Assembly (NCBI GenBank): GCA_017518705.1
Contig: JAFWUC010000019.1
Coordinates: 1 to 58,202, forward strand
DNA: 58,202 bases
Source: Clostridia bacterium
GTDB taxonomy: Bacteria > Bacillota_A > Clostridia > Christensenellales > Aristaeellaceae
Reading direction: 5' to 3'
Shown: positions 43,827 through 53,795 of the stretch, one piece after another
Position numbering within the stretch: the first letter of the stretch is position 1
Layout of the letters: every line of letters starts with the position of its first letter
Position numbers and translations under genes: made by a program
The notes under the pieces: model-generated
The model's input: the letters and a program-made list of their open reading frames with translations, nothing else
Database searches by the model: none
What the model was told of the DNA's origin: nothing

Positions 43827-46379
43827 CTATTTGGTCCCGATTATTCTTACCGGTCCAAGCAAACCGGAAGGCGGTATCTGCAGGTAATAGGAGCACATAT
43901 CCGGCTGCTGATGGACAAGGCTGTTCGTCACCTCTACGCTCAGTTCGTTCTTCCCTTTGACACACGCTTTTGAGATATCAAACACGTACGGAGCGTGGAT
44001 ACGGATGCCAAGATCCTTTCCGTTTAGCCGCACCCGGGCGCATTCGCCCACTTCGCCCAGATCCAGCACAGCCTCGCTCAATTGCGTCTCGAAAGTCGCG
44101 TCGTACTTCATCCAGCCGGAGAAAGCATCGTCACCCTGCGGCCCCGTCACATTGTACAGCGCTTCGATGCGTCTGGGCGTGCTGTCGCAGGGCATGCCGT
44201 GCGCGGCTCTCAGAGTGAGAGTCCACGGTCCGTCCACCTGCTCCGCATCCGTCCGTGAACGCTCCGGCAGGAAATCCTTGCTGGAATCGGCATCGAAAAG
44301 CAGTATCGCGGATGCCCCGCGTTCCAGTCTGAGCGGCAGGCTGCCGTCTTTGGATTCGACTGCATAACAGGCGTCGCCCAGCAGATCGATCTTTACCCCG
44401 CCGCCCTTAACGGGCAAAAGCAGAGTGCCTTCAAACACCTTCTCCATAGACTCGTTCACGACCATGAATACATCACACCCGTCACGTTTCACATGCGCCT
44501 GCCTGAGCAGCGGGAACGGTTCTTTAAGCTGTACGTCGGCGCCGCCGATGCTGCGAATGTAGTCTGTGAGTTTGTCGAGGGGTATCACTTCGCCGCAGGA
44601 ACAGCTTTCCGGGCGGCCGTCGATAAAGGCGATATTTGCGCCCTGTGCCTCAAGGCGCTCCAGCTTCTCAAGAAAAGCTGCCGGCAGACATTCCGCATAC
44701 GGTATGACCAAAGCGGGATATCGCATTTCCCGCACGCACAGAACACCGTTCTCCGCATACGCCTGTTCCATTATCGCGTCGATCGGCAGTATGTCATAGT
44801 TCATCTGCGCGTCATAAAGGCGTTTTGCCGGTTCCTGAGTAAGCATGTAATCTCTGCCGGACCATTCGGCCTCCGCATGATACAGGATCGCTGCGCTGAC
44901 TGCCTCCGTTCCGCCTTCCAGCAGATGCGCCGCTTTGTTGGTATACTCCATCAGCTTCACAAAACCGGCAAATCCCGGATTGCAGCCGCCCGCATTGAAG
45001 TGAGGCGGACAGTCGGGATCGGGATACTTCGGCGAGAACGCATGCGGCACGAACTGATTCACTCCCCGCACCAGCATATGATCCATCAGGCGTTTCATCA
45101 TGGGAACGCCTTCCGCCCAGCCGTAGGCGCCGAAGATCTCGCACATGGCGCGGTTCTTCATCCTCGGCTGGATATGGCTCAGGGAAGCGGCCAGCCTTGC
45201 CAGCACATAATCGAAAAACCCGGGATCGCTCGGACCGGTCGCGGCTATCATCGAGTGGCGGTAATGAGCCAGTCCCGGAATGATCTGGTGCAGTACCACG
45301 TCGATCCCCGCCATGTCCTGACCGTCCAGAGAGCGGAAATAATGCCCGCCGCTGCATCCCAGCCGGGCATGGGCATTCATATCCTCAATGATATGCCCGA
45401 TGTATTCCACGCCGTGCGCGCGGCACCACTCCCCCAGCTGGTAGCTGAAGTGTTCGCGCCAAAGCGCCGTCAGCACATCCATATACGCCAGCCTTATCTC
45501 CGACGTGCCGTCGCCCTGTTCGTACCACAGTCCCGCCAGGCGGCCTCTTGCGTCAGCACCGATCGACTCGTTCAGCCGCGCCAGGAGTTCATCCGTCCAG
45601 GGCAACGCCAGCCCCGGCTGCCCCAGCCGCTGGTTATTCATGCTCACATCGCCGGCGCTGCCTACCGTCTGACAGTTGCCGAGACTCGGTTCGTCCGAAA
45701 AAAAGCCTGCGATCGTATTGCCGAAATACCGGCTGTAATGCTCGTAATGCGGCTCATATACCGCTTCTATGAGCACTTTTACCGAATCGGCATCGATCAG
45801 ATGGATGTAGTCGCGCTGCGTCGTACCGCGGCGGGTCTTGTACAGAGCCATCACGCGTCATACGCCTTCCGGCACATCCCAATAGACATACCGGCCCTTA
45901 ACGGATGCCGTAAGATCGCTTGGCTCCGCGTCCAATGTCTCGTTTTCTTCCCTTCGCCGGTACGCAAACACGCCAATAAGTATGTTTTCTTCATCCGATC
46001 GGACAAGCACCGCGCTTTGTGCCGCGGGACCGACCACATCCACATGATCTTCCGCCAGCTGCCACTTGCGGCGTTCGGGATACTTCTTTGTTACAAGCCC
46101 GTTGGCATATCCGGTAGGAAAGTGTTTATCGTCCAGGATCCACACTTTCATACCGCGCTTTTCTGCCTCAGAGAGCACCACATCCATATCGTCCCACCAG
46201 CTCTGTGTGCAAAAGCCCTCGTGCGGACGTGATTCCACACAGAAAGCGCGGGCGCCGCTGTCATATATCTGCCCAACCAGCTCCGGGAGTTCGTCATGAT
46301 GTCCGTCATGCATCCACAGAAAAGGCAGCAGATGGTTGCCTTCCCGACCCTCCAGCACATCGCGCAGTCGTTTGTCCAT
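43827..46379 (-). pseudogene. Large glycoside hydrolase interrupted by an in-frame TGA
   Basis: One frame runs 850 codons from ATG 46379 (GGAGG ten bases upstream) to 43827, broken only by TGA at 45858-45860. The codon falls in VPEGV-stop-RVMALYK, where related proteins have Trp, so TGG to TGA is the simplest cause. The N-terminal part has FLWMHDGHHDELPELVGQIY and GMKVWILDDKHFPTG, strands of a TIM barrel; after the stop come GNTIAGFFSDEPSLGN (Glu candidate), YIGHIIEDMNAHARLG and, at the end, a jelly-roll sugar-binding domain (ARVRLNGKDLGIRIHAPYVFD) like that of GH2 enzymes. The family resembles GH106-like rhamnosidases, without certainty. It could yield a 173-residue fragment, or be read through. 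It follows the DUF5722 gene after 208 bases that show no other feature. Confidence 0.82.
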
Positions 46380-46587
46380 TTATTCATGACCTCCGCTCAT
46401 TTTTATCATATCCAATATAGTTGTTTAGCCGTACATCGTGATCCCTTCGATAGGCATCGTGCTTTGCGGTCATTTCATTTCCGCCAAATGCGCCTGCACG
46501 GCATTTCCCGCGCAGGCATCCGGCGAACTTTCATTATTTTCGGCAGTGGCGAAGCATCGGCTCACATACGCTATTATGAACCATTTC

Positions 46588-48147
46588 CTACGCTCCGAAA
46601 GCGTCGTCTTGGGAGGTGTCCCTTTCGCCGTAGACCAGCGGCGGGTCGAGCAGGAAGTCGAAAAGCTCCGGTCCTATGAACTCACGCGCCTGTTTTACGG
46701 TCTCGGCCTCCGCGGGCGTTTCCATCGCCTCGAAAGACGCGAATATCGGCTTGGGTTCGCCCATGTGATACTTTGCATCCGGGTCATAGCGGAACATGCC
46801 CAGGTTTAGCCCGAATTCCCTTGGGTTGTCGACAGTGGCGTGGTGGGTGAACATGTCCACGGTCTTCATGTTTCTCGCCTTCATGTATGCCAGCACGTAT
46901 CCTGCCGCCGCCATGCGCTCGGTCAGCGACTGAAGGGGCCCGCTTTGGGAATTGAAGCCCTGTTCGCTGAAGATTATGCGGCGGGGCGCGCCCTTGTATA
47001 AAAACGCCTTCTGGGACAGGAACGCTTCAAGCACTTCCATATTTTTGAAGGTTATCTTGGGAGTGGAAAAAGTGAAGTCGGGCGCACGGTCATGCCAGAA
47101 ATCGGGCCAGCGCAGGTCTTCGGGATACGGATGGTACGCCACGTTCCAGGGGAAGTCTCCGTCTTCCCTGCAGTATTCCTCCAGCAGTTCCAGCATGCGG
47201 CGGCCGCTGTAAAAGCGTTCCTTCTGGGACGGATCGAAGTTCATGCCGCACCAGAACTGGTCCAGGGAAATGTAGACCCTGAAGTGTCTGCACCATCTCT
47301 GCCCGCACAGCCATGCCAGTCTCAGCGCCTGGGCGTACTCGCGGGTATACTTTTCCACCGGCATTTCTCCCGCGTTGCCCCACACATACTGGCTGTTGAC
47401 TTCGTTGGAAATGATGGCGCCCGCCGCGTGGCCGTACTTCCGGTCAGGGCGCGTATACCTTTCGGCCAGGAACGACACGAACGCCGCGTAATAATTCTGC
47501 CCCTCCTCGGTCACCATGTCAAAGGCGCTTATGTAGGCATTGGGGCACGCCGCGTCGTAATGGGGATGCAGGCAGGCGTCAAGCAGCGCCTTTTCGCGTG
47601 TTGACCCGAACAGGCGGGGCGAATTCAGCAGTATCATGGTTATGATGGGTGCTGCCTGCATGTTCCTGTCGATCTCTTCCACCGCGCTTTTGCGCACATG
47701 ATATACCTTGCCGTTAAAGGAATAGTCCAGCGTATCCTCATTCTCAGCCGCAGCCATGAGCGCGAGCAGGTTGATGTTCATGAGCCCCTGCCCCACATGG
47801 TACTTCAGCATCATTTCCCGCGGCAGCCCCAAAGTCTTTATGTTTTCGGGCTGCGGATAGTCGCTTTCATCCGTCGAAACGCCGGGAGCGGTCACGGTAA
47901 CGTAATGCACGCCTTCTGCGGGTTCTCCGCGCGCAAACACATCGTAGCGTGAAAAGATACGGTCCCTTTCGCCGTCGAAGCGCGGCAGCTCGATAGTGCC
48001 GTTCCTTATTTCAGCCTTCGTTGCCGCGAGAGTACGTCCGGGCTTTTCCGCAACGGTGGGCACGCTTTCCCTGACCCATGCGTCCCCTTCAAAATCCGCG
48101 TAAAGTATTATTTTTTCGAGAGTGGCTTCAATATCCGTGATCCTCAT
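46588..48147 (-). CDS. DUF5722 family TIM-barrel protein, probable glycoside hydrolase
   Basis: A 519-residue protein. About 110 N-terminal residues are beta-rich; the rest is a TIM barrel of the DUF5722 type. Landmarks are LLALMAAAENEDTLDYSFNG, AAGAIISNEVNSQYVWGN with a Glu in the usual acid/base position, FRVYISLDQFW, PWNVAYHPYPEDLRWPDFW and RRIIFSEQGFNSQSGP with a Glu in the nucleophile position. These two Glu fit a retaining glycosidase of clan GH-A type. No signal peptide. It starts 21 bases after the GH99-like gene stop, so they share an operon. Confidence 0.85.
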   Translation of the reverse strand: MRITDIEATLEKIILYADFEGDAWVRESVPTVAEKPGRTLAATKAEIRNGTIELPRFDGERDRIFSRYDVFARGEPAEGVHYVTVTAPGVSTDESDYPQPENIKTLGLPREMMLKYHVGQGLMNINLLALMAAAENEDTLDYSFNGKVYHVRKSAVEEIDRNMQAAPIITMILLNSPRLFGSTREKALLDACLHPHYDAACPNAYISAFDMVTEEGQNYYAAFVSFLAERYTRPDRKYGHAAGAIISNEVNSQYVWGNAGEMPVEKYTREYAQALRLAWLCGQRWCRHFRVYISLDQFWCGMNFDPSQKERFYSGRRMLELLEEYCREDGDFPWNVAYHPYPEDLRWPDFWHDRAPDFTFSTPKITFKNMEVLEAFLSQKAFLYKGAPRRIIFSEQGFNSQSGPLQSLTERMAAAGYVLAYMKARNMKTVDMFTHHATVDNPREFGLNLGMFRYDPDAKYHMGEPKPIFASFEAMETPAEAETVKQAREFIGPELFDFLLDPPLVYGERDTSQDDAFGA

Positions 48148-48168
48148 TTTCAGGCCGTCCTTTCCCCG

Positions 48169-49848
48169 TCATTCAGCCCTGTATATGTAGGAAAAGCGTC
48201 CGTAAGGCGCGCTGTCCCCGTGCAGGTAAAAGTCCTCTATCGTCTCATTGCTGCCCGTATGATCCGCCCACTTGAACGAAAGTGTAAACCCGTCTTCCTC
48301 GATGCCCAGATACTTTCTGGGCAGGCGGATCATAAGTTCCCGCCCCGCCCTCCGGTAAGCCGCGCGGGTGTTTTTGCCGAAGCGCCAGCCTCCCAGACAG
48401 GTCTGCACGAAGGTGGTGTTCCCGTCCAGCACTATGTCGTTCACCACATAATGGAAGCCGTGCCAGGCGGGCGCGTAAGGCCTGCCCTCAACGCGGATGA
48501 GCAGCAGCATCCACTTGGTGAACATGTTGAACACTATATCTTCCCGGGTGCGGGCATAAAAGTATACGTTTTCGTCGTCGTGGGCGACCTTGAGACACTC
48601 GAACTCGTTGCGGCCCGTATTGTCCTCGTACATTCTTCCCCCGTGCCCCTCGTGTTTTCGCGGCAGGGTGCCGAAAGGCATCGCCCAGTAAGCCGGCAGC
48701 TGCTCCCACTGGCTGAACGGGTCGTTTATGTCTATGGCACACTTGCCCTGTTTAGGCGGCATAGCGGGAGAACCTTTGTACCGGCGGATATAATCGCACA
48801 GCTGCATATAATAATTGTCGAAAAACCCTCCTTTCATAGGCTCGGCATCCCGGGAATACTCTCTGTCCGCCTGGTCTATAAGCAGCACCGGGCGCGGATC
48901 GTCGCCCTGTATGCGGCCCACCGTCCATTCGTTCCAGCCGGTAAAAAACACCATTTCGGGGTCGAGCTCTATCGCTCTTTCCCACTGCTCAGCCACATTG
49001 TAGCCGTATTTGAGCGCTTCGGGAGTCTTGTCGTTTCCCGCATTGCGGTACGCCCTCCCCCTCGGAACGGGATCGCCGTAAAACGCGCCGTCGCCGAAAC
49101 TGAGGTTCGGATGCTGGGCGACGCTTACGGGCACTATCTCGTTTGCGCCTTCCGCGTTTTTCCACGCCCTCTGGGGACGCTCGAAATCTATCCACGGACA
49201 GCCGCCCCGTTTCATGGCTTCGGTGGGCCACTGAGGCAGGCAGAAAGTGAAAAACTCCCTTTGTTCGGGGGTGCACTCCTCCGGGTCGGCGATTATGAAC
49301 GGCTTGCCTTTCCAGCGGAACCAGAGCTCGCTGAACAGGCCGGGCTTGTACAGGTCTTTCCATATCTCGTCCACGGTCTCGCCGGAACGCGTGTTGGTGT
49401 AGTACGCCACCTTCGGCACGTCCCAGCCTTCCAGCCGGTACTCGTCCAGCACTTCCAACAGCGCTTTCACCTGAGGCCAGAAGGTCAGGCGGTTCGTGGT
49501 ATCGAACACCAGAAAATCCACTCCCGCCTGGGTCAGCAGCTTGACGTGCCGCCTGAGCACCCATTTGTCCGTCTGGAAGTAAAACCCGAACAAAGGCTCG
49601 TCCCAGTACATTGAGCCCGTGCCCCATGCGGGGTGCCCGAGATCTTTAAGCGCCTCCGGGGTCTCGAGCATGACCTTTGATATGTTGCAGGGTTCGGGCG
49701 TGGGGGTCTTGTATGCTCCACTCGTAAGAAAATAGAAGCAGCCCACCACCCGGTCCGGCCTGAGTTTACCCGTCTGGGGCTCTCCCGACAGCAGCCGATT
49801 CAGATCGTCCGACGCGTACAGCGCGCCGAAACTGTCGTTCTTATTCAT
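48169..49848 (-). CDS. GH71/GH99-like glycoside hydrolase with C-terminal carbohydrate-binding domain
   Basis: A 559-residue protein. The barrel includes VVGCFYFLTSG, FGFYFQTDKWVLRRHVKLL, GVDFLVFDTTN, KPFIIADPEE and MVFFTGWNEWTVG; the GWNEW step is typical of GH99/WbsX-like enzymes that act on alpha-mannosides or related surface glycans. From about residue 385 a beta sandwich like CBM9/DOMON follows (FECLKVAHDDENVYFYARTR, FTLSFKWADHTGS). ATG 49848 has AGGTG nine bases upstream; a GTG four codons earlier is less likely. It is the first gene of a minus-strand operon divergent from the sugar ABC importer genes, so that importer may bring in its substrate. Confidence 0.78.
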   Translation of the reverse strand: MNKNDSFGALYASDDLNRLLSGEPQTGKLRPDRVVGCFYFLTSGAYKTPTPEPCNISKVMLETPEALKDLGHPAWGTGSMYWDEPLFGFYFQTDKWVLRRHVKLLTQAGVDFLVFDTTNRLTFWPQVKALLEVLDEYRLEGWDVPKVAYYTNTRSGETVDEIWKDLYKPGLFSELWFRWKGKPFIIADPEECTPEQREFFTFCLPQWPTEAMKRGGCPWIDFERPQRAWKNAEGANEIVPVSVAQHPNLSFGDGAFYGDPVPRGRAYRNAGNDKTPEALKYGYNVAEQWERAIELDPEMVFFTGWNEWTVGRIQGDDPRPVLLIDQADREYSRDAEPMKGGFFDNYYMQLCDYIRRYKGSPAMPPKQGKCAIDINDPFSQWEQLPAYWAMPFGTLPRKHEGHGGRMYEDNTGRNEFECLKVAHDDENVYFYARTREDIVFNMFTKWMLLLIRVEGRPYAPAWHGFHYVVNDIVLDGNTTFVQTCLGGWRFGKNTRAAYRRAGRELMIRLPRKYLGIEEDGFTLSFKWADHTGSNETIEDFYLHGDSAPYGRFSYIYRAE

Positions 49849-49960
49849 TTGAGGCGTCACCTACCCGTATTCGTTTTAGCCGACACCGCAGCTACGCTAA
49901 TCATATACCCGCCGCCTGCTTTTGTAAAGAGATTATGAGCAACGTTTTTATCAAAATTAG

Positions 49961-50000
49961 GCAATATTGCTTGACACGGTATTCTGTTTTGTTGTAATAT
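49961..50000 (+). promoter_or_regulatory. Promoter of the ABC importer operon with adjacent palindrome
   Basis: TTGACA (49971-49976) and TAATAT (49995-50000) are 18 bp apart. The perfect palindrome GCAATATTGC (49961-49970) touches the -35 box and may be a regulator site in the divergent region 49849-50052. Confidence 0.7.
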
Positions 50001-50052
50001 TTACATGCAGGGAAAGAATTCCCACAAATAAAACAAGGAGGCAACCCATTTC

Positions 50053-51657
50053 ATGAAGACCAGCATTAAGCGTATCCTGGCCCTGGCAGTGGCTCTCATG
50101 ATGCTCTTCGGCGTCACTTCCGCCTTTGCGGAAGACGATTTCGCCGGCACCATCACCGTCAGCCTGTACTCTGCCAAGGGCGTGGAAGCCGCCTGGAACG
50201 CGGTAGGCAAAGCCTACATGGAGAAGCATCCCAACGTAAACGTCGTCGTCGACCTCAAGCCGCAGGACGGCTATGCCGACTGGGTAAAAGCCCAGTTCCA
50301 GAGCTATGACGACGTTCTGCCCGAGGCGGACATCGTTTACGGCAACCTGGCAGGTTCCGACCGTACCGACAAGGTAATCAACTACTTCGATTACGCCTTT
50401 GACGATGATCCTTACTACGACGGCGAATGGAACGAAGCCATCGCTTTCGACATGCAGAACAAGGACGTCATCTCCGGTATGTGGGACTGCGTGTCCGTTA
50501 CCGGTGTTCAGGTGCTGTGGTTCTACAACGCCGACATCTTTGCCGAAGTAGGCGTACAGCCCCCCAAGACCTGGGACGAGTTCATCGACGTGTGCGAGAA
50601 GCTTGAAGCGGCCGGCTATCAGCCCCTGGCGGTTCCCGGAACCTTCAACTCCTTCTGGGCCAACCAGATGGGCTGGATCGCGCAGTGCTACGCCGACCAG
50701 ACCACCCGCAGCCAGATCGAGATAGTTCGTGCCCATGAAGGCGACTACTGCTACGATCCCGAGATCGACGGCAAGTTCGTGTACGATCCCACCGATCCTC
50801 ACAACGATGACGGCGCCAACGTGAACAACAACGGCGTGCGCTTCTGGAAAGCGTTCCTGAAGGACGGCACCATCCGCGCCGACAGCGAAGGCATGAAGAC
50901 CGTATGGTCCAACTTCGCCAAGATCTTCCCGAAGTACGCCGGCGGCGAGAACTTTTACGGCACCGACGGCACCGGCGCCAAGACCCTGTTCTATCAGGGC
51001 AAAGCCGCTATCTGGCTTGACGGTTCCTGGTTCTTCGGCGACTACCTCAACACCATGGACACCATCGAGAAGGGCGAAGCCGTAACGCTGGACAACTCCG
51101 ACGGCTCCACCACCTCCCTTGAAGGCCTGAAGAAGTTCGGCCTGGGCACCTTCGCTATGCCCAGCATGGAAGGCGAAGGCATCGAAGCTCCCGCCCGCAC
51201 CATCGAGGTCGCTACCGGCTTCCTGTCCGCCATCAAGAAGGACATCGACCACGACGATATGGTCGTCGATTTCATGATGTTCTACTCCTCTCCCGAAGGC
51301 TACTCCACCTTCCTGAGCGCCCTGATCGAAGCCGGCGGAACTCCCGACGGTCTGCCGCTGGTAAAGGGCATCGAGCTTGAAGGCGAACTGGCCACCATGT
51401 TCTCCAACATCACCTATATCGGCAACTGCCAGAAGGGCTTCTGCCAGGCTCTGGCCCGCGGTATCGGCGATAACCAGGAGGCTCTGCGCGCCTGGTACAC
51501 CTACTCCATGGATCTGCTCAACGGCAAGATCACCGTGGATGAGTGGGCCGCGCAGCATCAGGCCAACCAGACCAAGTATGCTCCCGACGTAATGGCTTCT
51601 TCCAAGATCTCCATGAACGACCTGGAGAATCCCCAGAACGAGCCTACCGGCAACTGA
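50053..51657 (+). CDS. Sugar ABC transporter substrate-binding protein
   Basis: A 534-residue extracellular solute-binding protein of family 1 (MalE-like). Signal peptide ends SAFAEDD (about residue 27) with a signal peptidase I site and no lipobox cysteine, unusual for a Gram-positive binding protein, which is normally a lipoprotein. Fold landmarks are TITVSLYSAKGVEAAWNAVG, VTGVQVLWFYNADIFAEVG, PPKTWDEFIDVCEKL and FYQGKAAIWLDGSWFFGD. AAGGAGG precedes the ATG. Two permease genes follow; no ATPase gene is present, so a shared MsmX-type ATPase elsewhere is likely. Strong codon bias and the hairpin after the gene suggest high expression. Confidence 0.95.
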   Translation: MKTSIKRILALAVALMMLFGVTSAFAEDDFAGTITVSLYSAKGVEAAWNAVGKAYMEKHPNVNVVVDLKPQDGYADWVKAQFQSYDDVLPEADIVYGNLAGSDRTDKVINYFDYAFDDDPYYDGEWNEAIAFDMQNKDVISGMWDCVSVTGVQVLWFYNADIFAEVGVQPPKTWDEFIDVCEKLEAAGYQPLAVPGTFNSFWANQMGWIAQCYADQTTRSQIEIVRAHEGDYCYDPEIDGKFVYDPTDPHNDDGANVNNNGVRFWKAFLKDGTIRADSEGMKTVWSNFAKIFPKYAGGENFYGTDGTGAKTLFYQGKAAIWLDGSWFFGDYLNTMDTIEKGEAVTLDNSDGSTTSLEGLKKFGLGTFAMPSMEGEGIEAPARTIEVATGFLSAIKKDIDHDDMVVDFMMFYSSPEGYSTFLSALIEAGGTPDGLPLVKGIELEGELATMFSNITYIGNCQKGFCQALARGIGDNQEALRAWYTYSMDLLNGKITVDEWAAQHQANQTKYAPDVMASSKISMNDLENPQNEPTGN

Positions 51658-51691
51658 TCCGGCTGAAACCTATCGCATAAACGCTTAACCC

Positions 51692-51729
51692 GTGCGCTGC
51701 GGAGAAGGCAAAACCGCTCCGCAGCGCAC
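51692..51729 (+). other. Intergenic mRNA hairpin between binding-protein and permease genes
   Basis: Perfect 13-bp arms (GTGCGCTGCGGAG and complement) with a 12-base loop and no T-run. Such hairpins commonly stabilise the binding-protein transcript and lower permease expression. Confidence 0.7.
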
Positions 51730-51751
51730 ATTCATTAGTAAAGGAGCTGAT

Positions 51752-53779
51752 GTGGTTGTGAGCAGGCCCGATACCTCACAAAATGAAAAACGCAGGTTCA
51801 GCCGTGCCATGCTTATCGTGTCCGCGGCGCTTGTCCTGCTTTTGATCTGTTCGGTGGCGCTCAGGCTGTATACAAAGGAACAGACCAACATTTTCAGTAT
51901 GGTCGAGTACGGCAAAAGCCTGCAGAACAACCGCATTCTCGTTGCCGAGGACAGCGGTACGACGTACCTCGGCACTTACCAGAACACCGTGCTGGCTTTT
52001 GACAAAGCCGGTGAGATGCTCTGGTCATATGCCATAAACGGCTCCGTAGGCGCGATGCGCTACGACGCCGAAAAGCAGTGGCTCATAATCGGTTCTCAGG
52101 ACCGAAACGTGTACATCTTTGACGCGCACAGCGGCGAGTTGCTAAAAAGCTACAACGTGGGCGGCAAGGTGTACGACATGGACTACGACATTGCCGGCCG
52201 GCGCCTGCTCGTGTCAGCCAACGTGAGCGCCAGCAAGCACACCATCTACGTTCTCGACATCGATACGGGCAGCGAACTGATGAACGTATCGCTCAAGCAG
52301 AAAGCGCTGGGTGCCCGTTTCGACACCGACTATCAAAGCATCTATTACGGTGACAGCCGCGGCAGGCTCACCAAGATCGACCTGGACGGCAACACCATCG
52401 CTTCCGGCAAGGCGCGTACCGAAGTACGCTCTATAGCCGTTATCCCTGCCACCGGCGAAGTGGTGGCTATAGACGAAAAGGGCAACCTTTTAAAATATGA
52501 CACAGAATTGAATCAGCTTTTCAGTGTGCCTCTGGTGGGCGAAGGCAAGGCGGTAGGCGTATCCGATGACGGCCGCTGGATCGCCGCAGGCACGCGCGAA
52601 GGCGACATATATATACTGGACGGCGAAGGCAAGACCCACTTTACGGACCGGCAGACCTACGACATTTCCCAGGTGTATTTCGGCGACGACGTGAGCTATG
52701 TGGTGACGCTGTCTCCCGAATTGTTCGAGTTTTCCACTCATAAACTTGATAATATCGGCCTGATGTCCTCGCTTAACAGTCTGAGCCTTGTGCTGATCAT
52801 AGTTTTCGCGTTTTTGTGCGCGGCGGCGCTCATCTCCACTTTCCCAAGCAGCAGGAGCCTGGCGGTGCACTTTTTCAGGTCCATGTACCGCCACAGGGTA
52901 GCTTACCTGATGCTCGCCCCCTCGATGATACTCATACTCATATTCAACTATTACAACGTATTCCAGGCATTCTATTACGCCTTTACCGACTGGAGCCTCG
53001 CCACCAAGACGATGCGCGAGATTAACTTTATCGGTTTTGACAACTTCATCAAAATATTCAAAGAAGGCTACTTCCTGCTGGGTGTGAAGAACCTGCTGAT
53101 AATGATGGCATGTTCCTTCCTTAAGCTCCTTACGGTGCCGCTGCTGCTTGCCGAGCTGGTGTTCGCCATGCGCACTTCCACAGGCGAGAGCAGCCGGCGC
53201 AGGTACTGGTTCCGCCTGCTGCTGGTCATGCCAATGGTCGTGCCCGGCGTCGTATCCACTCTGATGTGGAAAAACATATACGATCCCAACATCGGCGCGC
53301 TGAACAGCCTGCTTGAAACGGTGGGCTTAAGCAGATGGAAGCGTTCATGGCTTGGCGACCCCTCCACGGCCCTCTGGGCGATAATATGCATGGGCTTCCC
53401 CTGGGTCAACAGTTTCGCTTTCCTGGTGTATTACGGCGGGCTCATCAATATCCCCGCAGATCTGTTCGAAGCGGCGAAGGTGGACGGCAGCAATCCCTGG
53501 TGGAACTTTATCCACATCCACCTTCCTCTCATATCCCCCCAGTTCAAAATGCTTATAATAACTACGTTCATAGGCACGGTGCAGGATTACGGAGGCGTGT
53601 ACCTGCTCACCCAGGGCGGACCGGGCACATCGACTTACGTGCCCGGACTGGAGCTGTACTACGCGGCCACAAAGTTCGGCCAGTACGGTTACGCCTGTGC
53701 CATGGGCCTGCTTATGTTCATAGCGATACTTATAGGATCCATGATCAACCTGCGCATGAAGACGCAGGAGCTGAATTAG
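51752..53779 (+). CDS. ABC sugar permease fused to an extracytoplasmic beta-propeller
   Basis: A 675-residue protein in two parts. Helix 1 (about residues 20-40) leads to an extracytoplasmic region of about 280 residues built of PQQ/WD-like propeller blades: NTVLAFDKAGEMLWSY, RNVYIFDAHSGELLKSY, HTIYVLDIDTGSELMN, GRLTKIDLDGNTIASG, GDIYILDGEGKTHF. A second helix (about 341-357) returns to the membrane, and a MalF-type permease follows with six helices and the EAA loop LFEAAKVDGSNPWWNF that contacts the ATPase. Ordinary permeases of this family are about 300 residues. AAAGGAG stands five bases before GTG 51752; GTG 51758 is an alternative. It lies between the binding-protein and MalG-type genes. 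The propeller may sense or hold ligand. Confidence 0.9.
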   Translation: MVVSRPDTSQNEKRRFSRAMLIVSAALVLLLICSVALRLYTKEQTNIFSMVEYGKSLQNNRILVAEDSGTTYLGTYQNTVLAFDKAGEMLWSYAINGSVGAMRYDAEKQWLIIGSQDRNVYIFDAHSGELLKSYNVGGKVYDMDYDIAGRRLLVSANVSASKHTIYVLDIDTGSELMNVSLKQKALGARFDTDYQSIYYGDSRGRLTKIDLDGNTIASGKARTEVRSIAVIPATGEVVAIDEKGNLLKYDTELNQLFSVPLVGEGKAVGVSDDGRWIAAGTREGDIYILDGEGKTHFTDRQTYDISQVYFGDDVSYVVTLSPELFEFSTHKLDNIGLMSSLNSLSLVLIIVFAFLCAAALISTFPSSRSLAVHFFRSMYRHRVAYLMLAPSMILILIFNYYNVFQAFYYAFTDWSLATKTMREINFIGFDNFIKIFKEGYFLLGVKNLLIMMACSFLKLLTVPLLLAELVFAMRTSTGESSRRRYWFRLLLVMPMVVPGVVSTLMWKNIYDPNIGALNSLLETVGLSRWKRSWLGDPSTALWAIICMGFPWVNSFAFLVYYGGLINIPADLFEAAKVDGSNPWWNFIHIHLPLISPQFKMLIITTFIGTVQDYGGVYLLTQGGPGTSTYVPGLELYYAATKFGQYGYACAMGLLMFIAILIGSMINLRMKTQELN

Positions 53780-53795
53780 GAAGGGGCGCGGTGAT

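Noticed and set aside
45852..45863. Selenocysteine or reassigned UGA in the large glycosidase
   Set aside because: The position corresponds to Trp, not Cys; I see no convincing SECIS loop right after it, and TGA is used as a normal stop in this window.
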